From the NCBI GenBank assembly GCA_944324205.1, contig CALUVK010000001.1:1-32839 (forward strand): 32,839 nt of DNA, in the 5' to 3' direction. The notes under the pieces were generated by a model. That model saw only the letters and a program-made list of their open reading frames with translations, was not told the DNA's origin and did not search any database. Of the stretch, positions 23,749 through 31,335 are shown piece by piece. Numbering within the stretch: position 1 is the stretch's first letter; each line of letters starts with the position of its first letter. Both the position numbers and the translations under genes were made by a program. This DNA is from Candidatus Gastranaerophilales bacterium (GTDB taxonomy: Bacteria > Cyanobacteriota > Vampirovibrionia > Gastranaerophilales > Gastranaerophilaceae).

Positions 23749-26700
23749 TGATTTGTCTGATTATATATTACAGCGTACACTTTCGGATAACACGCTTGGA
23801 TTGAATAACTCTATTTTGCAGATGACAAGCGGTTATAAAATCAATCATGCTAAAGATAATGCTGCAGGTTATTCAATATTAACGGATTTGAATACAAAAA
23901 TTAGTTCAATGCTTCAAGTTCAGCAGAATACCGAGGATGGGATTTCTCTTTTATCTATGGCAGAAGGCGGTTTGAATGAAATAGAGAGTTTGTTAGAACG
24001 CCTTAGAGAGCTTGCAATGCAGGCTTCAAACGGGATATATGATGAAATCTCCAGGGATGCAATGCAATTAGAGGCAGAAGGAATTATTGCTCAAATAGAG
24101 CAAATTCGTGACAATATTAAATATGATGGTAGGAATTTATATGAAACAACCAGTGCAACGACTTCATACAAAAAAGCTTTACAAATAAATGATACAATAT
24201 CCAATACATTTACGTCCACTGCGGCAGGTGCACGAAAGATGAGTGCGCCTGCTTCAGTTTCTCTTTTTTCTTCTGACATACAAGGCAGTATAGATATTGT
24301 TGCCGGTGGAACAGAAGTTGTTACGATTGATGGTGTTGAATACACTGTGACAAATAAGTTGAGTAATACTATTAATTCCCTGTCTTATTCTAAAAATACA
24401 TCTACCGGAGAAGTCACATTTCTGGGTTCTAATTTCAAAATACAAGCTTGTGACGGAGTTGAACATAATATAATTATTAACGGAAACAGTAATGGTGTTA
24501 CAGGTGGAAATTTAAACGATAAAATTCAGGATTCTACAAATAATAAACAAAATAATTTATCCGGCGGAGACGGAGACGATATAATTATTACTAAATCAAT
24601 AGGTGGTTCATCTATATATGGCGGTAATGGTAATGATACATTAACAGTAACGCGGGGGCAAAATAATGTTTGGGGCGGTGCCGGAGATGATATTATTCAT
24701 ATGGGCGGAAATAGTGCCGGAGTACGCGGTGAAGCCGGTAATGACACGATTTATGTAACAGGTACGGCTAATAATATTTATGGCGGTGATGGAGACGATT
24801 CTTTTAGTATATCTGGCAGTAATAATAAAATCTATGGTGACGCCGGAAATAATACTATTTTAGCTGATACAGGCAGTGGAAATATACGTGTAGATGTTGA
24901 TAAAGCTAATGCATATGCTGTAAACTTTACTACTGCCGGGGAAACAAAGACTGTAGAAATTAATGGTATAAATTATACTATTAAAAGCAGTAGTTCTAAT
25001 TCTACAATGATATATACAATAAATGATTCCGGTCAAATTAACTTCCGCTCAAATGGCTTTGTTATAAGAGGGGATATTAATAAAGCACATAATGTTCTTC
25101 TTTCCGGAGCAAATATAACTTTTTATGGCGGAAATCTGGCTGATACAATACAATCAAGCGGGCAATATAACTCATTATATGCCGGTGCCGGGAATGATAT
25201 AATTTATACAAGTTCCAGATGGTCATACGTATGGGGTGAAGATGGTGATGATACATTAACTCTGGCAGGGCAGGAAATTACTGCTGATGCCGGCAGTGGA
25301 AATGATATAATTAAATCTGCAGGAAATTATAACTCTATTTTGGCAGGGGATGGAGATGATATTGTTAACATCACAGGGGGCTCTTATGTTAGTGCCTATG
25401 GCGGGAGCGGCAATAATACCATAACTAATAAGGGAAAAAAGACACTCATTGCCGGATTTGGAAGCGCTGATAACAGTGAAGTTGTTACTCTGAGCGATAC
25501 ATCAGAGACTAAAAATGTTACAATCAATGGAATTAATTATACGGTAAAAAGTCGGCATAATTCAGGAAATACTTTGTTCTATTCAGTTAATGATGTAACA
25601 GGAAAAATTACTTTTGGCGGGAATCTAATGGAGATAAGGGGACAGGCAGATAAAGAACATAATATTGAAATTCAAGGCTGGGGAAATTATGTATATACGG
25701 GGAATTTGAATGATACTATAGAAAACTATGGTTCCGGAGCGTACGTTTATGCTTTGGGAGGCGATGATGAAATAAAGAGTGCCGGAATTGATACGCGTGT
25801 TTATGGCGGTGATGGTAATGATAATATTTCCGTTGATGCAGCATATAACTATGCAAGTGGTGAAAACGGAGATGATACGATTACAATAAATGCAACTTCG
25901 AGTTATGAAATACACAATGGCGGTAATGGTAACGATATTTATAATATTAATATTAATACTACTGTTCAAGATGGCGGCGGGGATAATATTTATAATATTA
26001 ATACTAATTATGCAACGGTTTCCGGTTCAACAGGGAACGATACTTTTTATGTAAATGGTAATAATAATACAGTACTTGGTGCCGGCGGTGATGATTATTT
26101 CATTATTGATGGAGATAATAATACTATAGACGGCGGGACTGATAATAACTTATATATAGATAACGGTCAAGGAACAACACTAACAAACGTAAACAGTGAT
26201 CCTAATACCGGAAGTTTGAGTTTTAGTTACCAAAATGAAGTGAAAACTTTTACACTCAATGGAAAAACCTATACAGTGACTAATAATTTGGCCGGCAATA
26301 ATACTCTTCAATATTCAATCAATCCAAATACCGGTGTAATTACAGTTAATGGTTCTGATTTAAAGATAGATGCTTCAGCCAATGAAGCTGCTATTTTAAA
26401 TATTCGGGGTAATAATAATGTGATAAATGGCAGCAATCTTGCTGATAGAATAACTGTTGAGCAGGGAAGCGGTAATATTATAAATGGTAATGCAGGAAAT
26501 GATATTTTAACCATGTCTTCGGCAGATAATAGTTTACAAGGCGGGGACGGGCAAGATACATTAAACTTGAATTCAAGCAGTACGATGGAAATTAATGGCG
26601 GTGCAGGTGATGATGTTATTAATGTAAACGGGAATAATAATACAAATATTATAGATACAGATGGTAATAATAGATTAATTTTGGGTGGAGATTCTAATGC

Positions 26701-27628
26701 CGCTGTTTTAGGTGATGGAAATAATGTGATAAATTCAAACGGAACTGATAATGAAGTAAAAGCCGGAGCCGGAAATAATAATATAACTTTAATTGGAGTT
26801 AACAACACCTTAACCGCCGGTAATGGTTCTAATAAAATTGGGATTGAAGGAGATGGAAATACATTAACTCTTGGTAATACTGTTGATGATGTAAATGTTT
26901 ACGGAAACAATAATTCAATTACAATTGAAAATGGAGAAAGCCATATAACTCTTAATGGTAATAGTAACAGATTTACAACTCTAAGCGGTGATAAATCGAT
27001 TGTTGTTCGGGGAAATTCAAACAGTATTCAGGGAGGAAGCGGAGCAGACGATATTCGTATTTCAGGTAATGCTAATGAAGCTGTGGGGGGTGATGGGGCA
27101 GATAGTTTTGTTGTATCCTCAGGTTCAGATAATATAATAGACGGAAGCGGCGGTGATAATACTTTGATGGATAATGGTGTAAACACTCAGAGTACTAATG
27201 TCTCTGTAATAAAAACATTCCCGTTTGAATTGAATGTAAAAGTAGATATTGGAAGCGGTTCTGATAAGTATATTACAACAAGCATAAGTTTTAATTTATA
27301 TGATTTTTCTGTAGATTTTACTGATTGTAATACGTCTTTAGAGAGCTTGAATCAAATAGATGATATGCTCAAAAATCTACGCAGTACTATTGTTGATATT
27401 GGAAGCAGTATAAATCGTCTGGAAAGTGTTCTGGAAGCACAAAATATAAAATTGGAAAATATGATATCTACCCGCAGTACTTTAAGAGATGCAGACATTG
27501 CGGAAATTTCTTCAAATTATATTCGTTATCAAATTTTACAACAGGCATCTTCTACTCTTTTAGCAGCTTCTCATAATATTCATGCGCAAAATGTTCTGGG
27601 ATTATTATCACAAGTAAATGTTGGATAA
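23732..27628 (+). CDS. Giant flagellin-like protein with inserted RTX/beta-roll repeat domain
   Basis: 1298 residues, against about 270-550 for usual flagellins. The N-terminal 145 residues are a flagellin D0/D1 domain (MTSGYKINHAKDNAAGYSI, NTEDGISLLSMAEGGLNEIESLLERLRELAMQASNG, IKYDGRNLY). The last 97 residues are the flagellin C-terminal domain (TLRDADIAEISSNYIRYQILQQASSTLLA, NVLGLL). Between them, residues about 190-1160 form a Gly/Asn/Asp-rich repeat region with many GGxGxDxUx-like nonapeptides (GGDGDDIII, GGNGNDTLTV, GGAGDDIIHM), the calcium-binding beta-roll pattern of RTX proteins. Flagellins are exported by the flagellar type III system and have no signal peptide, as here. The insert occupies the position of the surface-exposed hypervariable domain. 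GGAGG is 5 bases before the ATG. No other flagellar gene is in the window. Confidence 0.9.
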   Translation: MITFGSDLSDYILQRTLSDNTLGLNNSILQMTSGYKINHAKDNAAGYSILTDLNTKISSMLQVQQNTEDGISLLSMAEGGLNEIESLLERLRELAMQASNGIYDEISRDAMQLEAEGIIAQIEQIRDNIKYDGRNLYETTSATTSYKKALQINDTISNTFTSTAAGARKMSAPASVSLFSSDIQGSIDIVAGGTEVVTIDGVEYTVTNKLSNTINSLSYSKNTSTGEVTFLGSNFKIQACDGVEHNIIINGNSNGVTGGNLNDKIQDSTNNKQNNLSGGDGDDIIITKSIGGSSIYGGNGNDTLTVTRGQNNVWGGAGDDIIHMGGNSAGVRGEAGNDTIYVTGTANNIYGGDGDDSFSISGSNNKIYGDAGNNTILADTGSGNIRVDVDKANAYAVNFTTAGETKTVEINGINYTIKSSSSNSTMIYTINDSGQINFRSNGFVIRGDINKAHNVLLSGANITFYGGNLADTIQSSGQYNSLYAGAGNDIIYTSSRWSYVWGEDGDDTLTLAGQEITADAGSGNDIIKSAGNYNSILAGDGDDIVNITGGSYVSAYGGSGNNTITNKGKKTLIAGFGSADNSEVVTLSDTSETKNVTINGINYTVKSRHNSGNTLFYSVNDVTGKITFGGNLMEIRGQADKEHNIEIQGWGNYVYTGNLNDTIENYGSGAYVYALGGDDEIKSAGIDTRVYGGDGNDNISVDAAYNYASGENGDDTITINATSSYEIHNGGNGNDIYNININTTVQDGGGDNIYNINTNYATVSGSTGNDTFYVNGNNNTVLGAGGDDYFIIDGDNNTIDGGTDNNLYIDNGQGTTLTNVNSDPNTGSLSFSYQNEVKTFTLNGKTYTVTNNLAGNNTLQYSINPNTGVITVNGSDLKIDASANEAAILNIRGNNNVINGSNLADRITVEQGSGNIINGNAGNDILTMSSADNSLQGGDGQDTLNLNSSSTMEINGGAGDDVINVNGNNNTNIIDTDGNNRLILGGDSNAAVLGDGNNVINSNGTDNEVKAGAGNNNITLIGVNNTLTAGNGSNKIGIEGDGNTLTLGNTVDDVNVYGNNNSITIENGESHITLNGNSNRFTTLSGDKSIVVRGNSNSIQGGSGADDIRISGNANEAVGGDGADSFVVSSGSDNIIDGSGGDNTLMDNGVNTQSTNVSVIKTFPFELNVKVDIGSGSDKYITTSISFNLYDFSVDFTDCNTSLESLNQIDDMLKNLRSTIVDIGSSINRLESVLEAQNIKLENMISTRSTLRDADIAEISSNYIRYQILQQASSTLLAASHNIHAQNVLGLLSQVNVG
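24308..26472 (+). repeat. Four copies of a ~75-residue module between RTX blocks
   Basis: Within the flagellin-like protein a module of the form xExxTVxINGxxYTVxxxxxxxxxLxYSxNxxTGxIxFxGxxxxI...HNxxIxGxxN...GNLxDxI occurs four times. Copies begin at about residue 193 (nt 24308), 403 (24938), 591 (25502) and 835 (26234), spaced 188-244 residues apart. Each is followed by a block of RTX-like nonapeptides. The copies are diverged (for example VVTIDGVEYTV, TVEINGINYTI, NVTINGINYTV, TFTLNGKTYTV), so the duplication is old. Confidence 0.85.
24539..27210 (+). repeat. RTX-like nonapeptide (GGxGxDxUx) repeat region
   Basis: Dozens of Gly-Asp/Asn turns such as GGDGDDSFSI, AGAGNDIIYT, GEDGDDTLTL, AGDGDDIVNI, GGDGNDNISV and GENGDDTITI. 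In the last third (from about residue 1000) the Asp-rich turns give way to Asn-rich ones (NGNNNTNII, GNSNRFTT, GNSNSIQGG). That could be a beta-helix with fewer calcium sites. Confidence 0.8.
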
Positions 27629-27636
27629 ATATTAAC

Positions 27637-27664
27637 AAAAAAAAGTGCGCCATTGCTGACGCAC
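27637..27664 (-). terminator. Intrinsic terminator of rpsA
   Basis: Read on the minus strand, GTGCGTCA, loop GCAA and TGGCGCAC form an 8-bp stem with one G-U pair, followed directly by eight T (plus 27637-27644). It lies 20 bases after the rpsA stop and just past the end of the convergent flagellin-like gene. Confidence 0.85.
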
Positions 27665-27683
27665 GTGTTTACTATATAAAAAG

Positions 27684-28736
27684 TTATTTTTGAATATCTT
27701 TTACTGATAATGCAATTCTGTGTTCTTTCGGGGTGAATTTCTTAATAAGAACGTCAACTTCAGAACCTACTTTGAACATATTGAAAGGATTAACATTCTC
27801 ATCAGACATTTCAGAAACCGGAAGTAATGCTTCAACACCCGGGAAGATATTAATAAATGCACCGAATGTAGTTACTTTGTTAACAGTTCCTTTTACAATT
27901 TGTCCTTCTTCAAATTGTCCTTCAATTTGCTGCCAGGGGTTTTCGCCCATTCTCTTTAAGCTTAAAGAAATTCTCTTTAATTCATGATCAATTTTGATAA
28001 TTTTAACTTCAATAGTATCACCCAAAGATAAAACATCAGACGGATGTTTAATTCTCTGCCAAGAGATTTCAGAAATCGGAAGAAGTCCGTCAATACCGTT
28101 AATATCAACAAATGCGCCGAAATCTGTAATTCTTACAACATTACCTGAAACAATCTGATCTTCTTCAAGAGAAGAAAGAACATTATCTACAACCTGATCT
28201 CTCTGTTCAGCAACAGCCTGTCTTTGAGAAAGGATAAGTTTGTTTTTCTTAGGATCAGCTTCAAGAACCTTAACTTCGATTTTCTGGTCAATAAGTCCGT
28301 CAAACGGAGTGCCGGTTCTGAGTTGTGATGACGGAATAAATCCTTTTAAATCAGCAACATCAACTAATACACCGCCTTTAACAGTAGAAACAACTTTTGC
28401 AAGAATTGTGTCGCCTTGAATTTTAGCGTCATTAAGTTGTGCCCAAGCTTGAGCAAATGCAATTCTCTTGAGTGATAATTGCATAGGATCATCATTGTTT
28501 TCTTCTTTTAATACATAGAATTCTCTTGTATCACCAATTTCTAATTCTTCTGAATCACTTGAAAGTTCTTTGTTTGATAAAAATGCTTCCATTTTAGCAC
28601 CCTTAACGCTTACAAGATAACCTTCATTTTCTTTTTTAATTACTGTACCTTCAACGATATCAGCAACTGTGTTAGATTTAGCAAAGCTTTCTTCTAACAG
28701 CATTTCAAATTCGTCACGTACTTCTGTTGTTGTCAT
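27684..28736 (-). CDS. rpsA: 30S ribosomal protein S1 (four S1 domains)
   Basis: Binds mRNA upstream of start codons and helps load it on the 30S subunit. The 350 residues contain four S1/OB-fold repeats, the last two strongest (GNVVRITDFGAFVDINGIDGLLPISEIS and a second with TFGAFINIFPGVEALLPVSEMS). The first two (EGTVIKKENEGYLVSVKG, AKVVSTVKGGVLVDVADLKGFIPSSQL) resemble the ribosome-binding N-terminal repeats. E. coli S1 has six repeats (557 residues); short forms of this size are known in cyanobacteria and Firmicutes. AAAGGAA precedes the ATG. A good terminator follows. A role in translating the leaderless or SD-less genes in this window is only a possibility. Confidence 0.93.
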   Translation of the reverse strand: MTTTEVRDEFEMLLEESFAKSNTVADIVEGTVIKKENEGYLVSVKGAKMEAFLSNKELSSDSEELEIGDTREFYVLKEENNDDPMQLSLKRIAFAQAWAQLNDAKIQGDTILAKVVSTVKGGVLVDVADLKGFIPSSQLRTGTPFDGLIDQKIEVKVLEADPKKNKLILSQRQAVAEQRDQVVDNVLSSLEEDQIVSGNVVRITDFGAFVDINGIDGLLPISEISWQRIKHPSDVLSLGDTIEVKIIKIDHELKRISLSLKRMGENPWQQIEGQFEEGQIVKGTVNKVTTFGAFINIFPGVEALLPVSEMSDENVNPFNMFKVGSEVDVLIKKFTPKEHRIALSVKDIQK

Positions 28737-28775
28737 AATTTATATTCCTTTCTGTTTTGTTTTGGAAGAAGATTG

Positions 28776-28807
28776 GTTTAGAAGTTTAGAAGTTTATAAG
28801 TTTAGGA
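28776..28807. repeat. Tandem 8-mer repeat (GTTTAGAA x4)
   Basis: GTTTAGAA, GTTTAGAA, GTTTATAA and GTTTAGGA follow one another in the 161-base gap upstream of rpsA. A related inverted segment (TAAACTTCC) lies near 28880. Probably a simple-sequence repeat; it may vary in copy number. Confidence 0.6.
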
Positions 28808-28897
28808 GTTGAGCAGAAATTTTAGATTATTTTTTATTGTCTAATATGTTTATCCAGAATCATCTTTTCTACTTAAAAACCTTTAAACTTCCATCCC

Positions 28898-29758
28898 TTA
28901 TCCCCTTATTCTTTCTATTACTTTGTCTATTATTGATTGAGGTGTTGAAGCTCCGGCTGTAACACCTACAGTTTCAACGCCTTTTAATAATTCTTTGTTT
29001 AGTTCTTTATCATTTTCAATGTGAATTGTTTTAGTGCAGTCTTTTAAAATTTCTGCGAGATGAGTTGTATTGGCACTTTTTTTAGAACCTACAACTATCA
29101 TCAAATCACTTTCTTTTGCAAGTTCCTTTGCTTCTTTCTGTCTCATGGAAGTTGACTGGCAGATTGTGTTATAAATTAAAACCTCTTTTGCAATCGTATT
29201 TAAGTAATTTACGACTAAATTTAAAGAAGAAACCATTTGTGTAGTCTGAACTACAACTCCTACTTTTTTATGTGATTTTATTTGAGCCTCATACGGCGCA
29301 AGCTCTTCTATGGTTGTCGCTACTACAACATTAGAAGAATATAAATCAGCATTAGCTTTTATTGCAATAACTTCCGGATGGTTTGGCTTCCCGACAATTA
29401 CAACAAAATAATCGTTTTTTGCTAATTCAACTGCGCGCTGCTGTACTTTTTTAACATCAGGACAAGTTAAATCAACAACTTCAAACCCTGCATTTTTGAT
29501 TTTTTCAAAAACATCCGGTGCCTCGCCATGACTTCTTACGATACAAATACCTTCACCTTTGGCGGGAATTTCATAAATAGTTTTAATTCCCAAATTTTCT
29601 AATTCTTTTATTACATCAGTATTATGTATTAATTCACCAAGAATATAAATATTTTTATCAGGATTTTCTTCTTTTAACTTTTTAGCAGTTTCAACGGCTC
29701 TTTTTACTCCGTAACAGAACCCTGCAAATTTGGCTAGTTTAATATTTGGATTACTCAA
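28898..29758 (-). CDS. ispH: 4-hydroxy-3-methylbut-2-enyl diphosphate reductase
   Basis: The last enzyme of the MEP isoprenoid pathway; a [4Fe-4S] enzyme reducing HMBPP to IPP and DMAPP. The three cluster cysteines lie in GFCYGVKRAV, DLTCPDVKKVQ and NTICQSTSMRQKEA. IHNTDVI, RSHGEAP, GKPNHPEV, VQTTQM and VGVTAGASTPQSIID are all family landmarks. At 286 residues it has normal length. The only usable in-frame start is TTG at 29758; a stop lies 15 codons upstream and no ATG or GTG comes between, nor is a Shine-Dalgarno sequence seen next to it. A GAGGA sequence about 40 bases upstream is locked in a small perfect hairpin (GAGGA-AAA-TCCTC). Translation initiation here is therefore atypical. Confidence 0.95.
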   Translation of the reverse strand: MSNPNIKLAKFAGFCYGVKRAVETAKKLKEENPDKNIYILGELIHNTDVIKELENLGIKTIYEIPAKGEGICIVRSHGEAPDVFEKIKNAGFEVVDLTCPDVKKVQQRAVELAKNDYFVVIVGKPNHPEVIAIKANADLYSSNVVVATTIEELAPYEAQIKSHKKVGVVVQTTQMVSSLNLVVNYLNTIAKEVLIYNTICQSTSMRQKEAKELAKESDLMIVVGSKKSANTTHLAEILKDCTKTIHIENDKELNKELLKGVETVGVTAGASTPQSIIDKVIERIRG

Positions 29759-29937
29759 AAATTTTTTAATTCGCTTTCTAAAGAGACTAGAGGATTTTCC
29801 TCAGTAGTAATATTAAATATTAAACATAAATTATTTTCAAGTTATACTTTTATTTTATTATAACTTTTATAGAGTTGATGTATAATATAAAGGTTATGGA
29901 TTAATCGGATTTTTACGATTATAAATAAGAGGTAATT

Positions 29938-30789
29938 ATGCCAAGACTTCCGGAGTATTTAAAACGTCCAATTATTGATACAGAAAAAACAAAGACTGTA
30001 AGAAGAATTTTAAAAACAAAATGCTTAAACACAGTTTGCGATGGTGCTAGATGTCCTAATAAGAGTGAGTGTTATTCTCATAATACTGCAACATTTTTAA
30101 TTATGGGTAATGTTTGTACACGCAATTGCCGTTACTGCAATATATCTTCTGCCCGTCCGGAATCTCTGGATAAAGATGAACCACGGCGCATTGCTGAAGC
30201 TGTAAAAGAGTTAGGATTAAAATTTGCTGTTATTACTTCTGTAACCCGTGATGATTTAGAAGACGGAGGGGCGGGGCATTTTAAGAAATGTGTTGAAGAA
30301 ATAAGAAAGGTTTCTGATGCAAAAGTTGAAATTTTGACTCCTGATTTTAAAGGAAAAGAGGAAGCTTTAAATAAAATTATAGAAGCTAATCCGGATGTTT
30401 TTAATCATAACATTGAAACAGTTAAATCTTTGTTTAAAACTGCGCGGCCGCAGGGAAATTATTCATTATCGCTGGAAGTTTTAAAATATATAAAAAAATA
30501 CTCTTCTATACCTGTAAAATCCGGTTTAATGGTCGGATTGGGAGAGACAATTGAAGAATTAGAAGAAACAATATCAGATTTAAAAAATACAGGAGTTGAT
30601 ATTTTAACGATAGGACAATATATTCAACCTTCGAAATTACATTTGCCAGTTAATAAGTATTATTCATTAATTGAATTTGAAAATTTGAAAAAACTGGTTA
30701 GTAAAGTTGGAATTAAAAATTATCAAATAGGTCCTTTGGTAAGAAGTTCTTATCATGCAAAAAAAAGTTTTGAAAGTATAGTGTATTAA
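29938..30789 (+). CDS. lipA: Lipoyl synthase
   Basis: A radical SAM enzyme that inserts two sulfurs into an octanoyl chain bound to lipoyl domains. The auxiliary cluster motif is C34-x4-C39-x5-C45 (CDGARCPNKSEC). The radical SAM motif is C60-x3-C64-x2-C67 (CTRNCRYC). TSVTRDDLEDGGAGHF, MVGLGET and the C-terminal RSSYHA are also family-specific. At 283 residues it is complete. AGAGGT precedes the ATG, and a TATAAT at 29881-29886 is the likely -10 element. No lipB, lplA or lipoyl-dependent dehydrogenase gene is nearby. It is divergent from ispH across 179 bases. Confidence 0.97.
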   Translation: MPRLPEYLKRPIIDTEKTKTVRRILKTKCLNTVCDGARCPNKSECYSHNTATFLIMGNVCTRNCRYCNISSARPESLDKDEPRRIAEAVKELGLKFAVITSVTRDDLEDGGAGHFKKCVEEIRKVSDAKVEILTPDFKGKEEALNKIIEANPDVFNHNIETVKSLFKTARPQGNYSLSLEVLKYIKKYSSIPVKSGLMVGLGETIEELEETISDLKNTGVDILTIGQYIQPSKLHLPVNKYYSLIEFENLKKLVSKVGIKNYQIGPLVRSSYHAKKSFESIVY

Positions 30790-30999
30790 AAACTGTTAAT
30801 TTAAATGCTTGAGACAATAAAACTCAAAATAATGTCTAAAATTTTTTTATAAATTCTGATTGGCATAGATTTACATGCTGTGGTGATAAAATTCAAAACT
30901 TATTGCTTGAAATCAAAAAAGCGCAAGGATACTTGTTCGACAAAATGGATGCTTGAGGTTTTGATGTTAAGAATAACGCTTCATTGCAGATTTTAATTA

Positions 31000-31013
31000 T
31001 TCCTTTACGGGAA
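31000..31013. promoter_or_regulatory. hipBA operator O1
   Basis: TTCC-TTTACG-GGAA matches the half-site arrangement of the two operators downstream and lies 49 bases before O2. Being upstream of the promoter, it may serve for looping or cooperative binding by the HipB-HipA complex. Confidence 0.6.
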
Positions 31014-31040
31014 CAATTTGCAGTTTAAAACAAATCTGTA

Positions 31041-31070
31041 AGTATATATTCCCGAACGGGAATATATACT
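31041..31070. promoter_or_regulatory. hipBA operator O2, 30-base perfect palindrome
   Basis: The 14-base arm AGTATATATTCCCG (31041-31054) is exactly inverted at 31057-31070, with AA in the centre. The core is TTCC-CGAACG-GGAA. It ends on the first base of the -35 element, so a bound repressor would block RNA polymerase. Confidence 0.8.
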
Positions 31071-31097
31071 TGACAATCACTAAAAAAAGTATATAAT
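31070..31097 (+). promoter_or_regulatory. hipBA promoter
   Basis: TTGACA (31070-31075), a 16-base spacer and TATAAT (31092-31097) are both perfect sigma-70 consensus hexamers. The promoter is framed by O2 on the left and O3 on the right, the usual autorepressed toxin-antitoxin layout. Confidence 0.85.
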
Positions 31098-31116
31098 ATT
31101 CCTGTACGGTAATATT
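31095..31116. promoter_or_regulatory. hipBA operator O3
   Basis: AATATTCC-TGTACG-GTAATATT is an imperfect palindrome with the same core as O1 and O2 (one half-site changed from GGAA to GTAA). It overlaps the end of the -10 element and lies 50 bases after O2 and just before the hipB start. Confidence 0.7.
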
Positions 31117-31125
31117 TAGGTAAAT

Positions 31126-31335
31126 ATGATAATAAAATCTGCCCAAGATATAGGAAAAATAGTAAAAGAAGCTCGCAAAAAACAAAATTTTACACAAGTG
31201 CAGCTTGCTCAGCTTTCTAATGTCGGAACGCGCTTTTTATCTGATTTAGAGAATGGTAAACCGACTTGTGAAATTGATAAAGTAATAAAAGTTCTGGCAA
31301 ATTTAGGCATAAAATTAGAGGTAAATAATGGTTAA
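31126..31335 (+). CDS. hipB: HipB-type antitoxin / autorepressor (Xre-family HTH)
   Basis: A 69-residue DNA-binding protein with a helix-turn-helix of the Xre/Cro type. Its core is ARKKQNFTQVQLAQLSNVG followed by TRFLSDLENGKPTCEIDKVIKVLANLGI. HipB binds and neutralises the HipA kinase and represses the shared promoter. An AGG lies a few bases before the ATG. The 3' end overlaps hipA by 8 bases, so the two are translationally coupled, which fits antitoxin-first toxin-antitoxin modules. The three TTCC-N6-GGAA palindromes upstream are its probable sites; E. coli HipB uses TATCC-N8-GGATA, a related design. Confidence 0.92.
   Translation: MIIKSAQDIGKIVKEARKKQNFTQVQLAQLSNVGTRFLSDLENGKPTCEIDKVIKVLANLGIKLEVNNG

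Larger units (their letters stand above)
30790..31125. other. 336-base gap holding the hipBA control region
   Basis: The left part (30790-30990) has no supported gene. Just after lipA, AGACA (30812-30816) and TGTCT (30833-30837) followed by seven T (30842-30848) make a weak terminator. The right part (30999-31125) contains three operator-like palindromes and a consensus promoter for hipBA. Confidence 0.7.

Noticed and set aside
25625..26808. Long minus-strand open frames opposite the flagellin insert
   Set aside because: They mirror a low-complexity repeat region, have no ribosome binding sites and encode Ile/Thr/Leu/Pro-rich sequence expected from the complement of Gly/Asn/Asp codons.
24539..27210. 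Regularly repeated DNA that could suggest a CRISPR array
   Set aside because: The repeats are codon-level repeats within one open frame and are diverged and unevenly spaced; there are no identical repeats with unique spacers.
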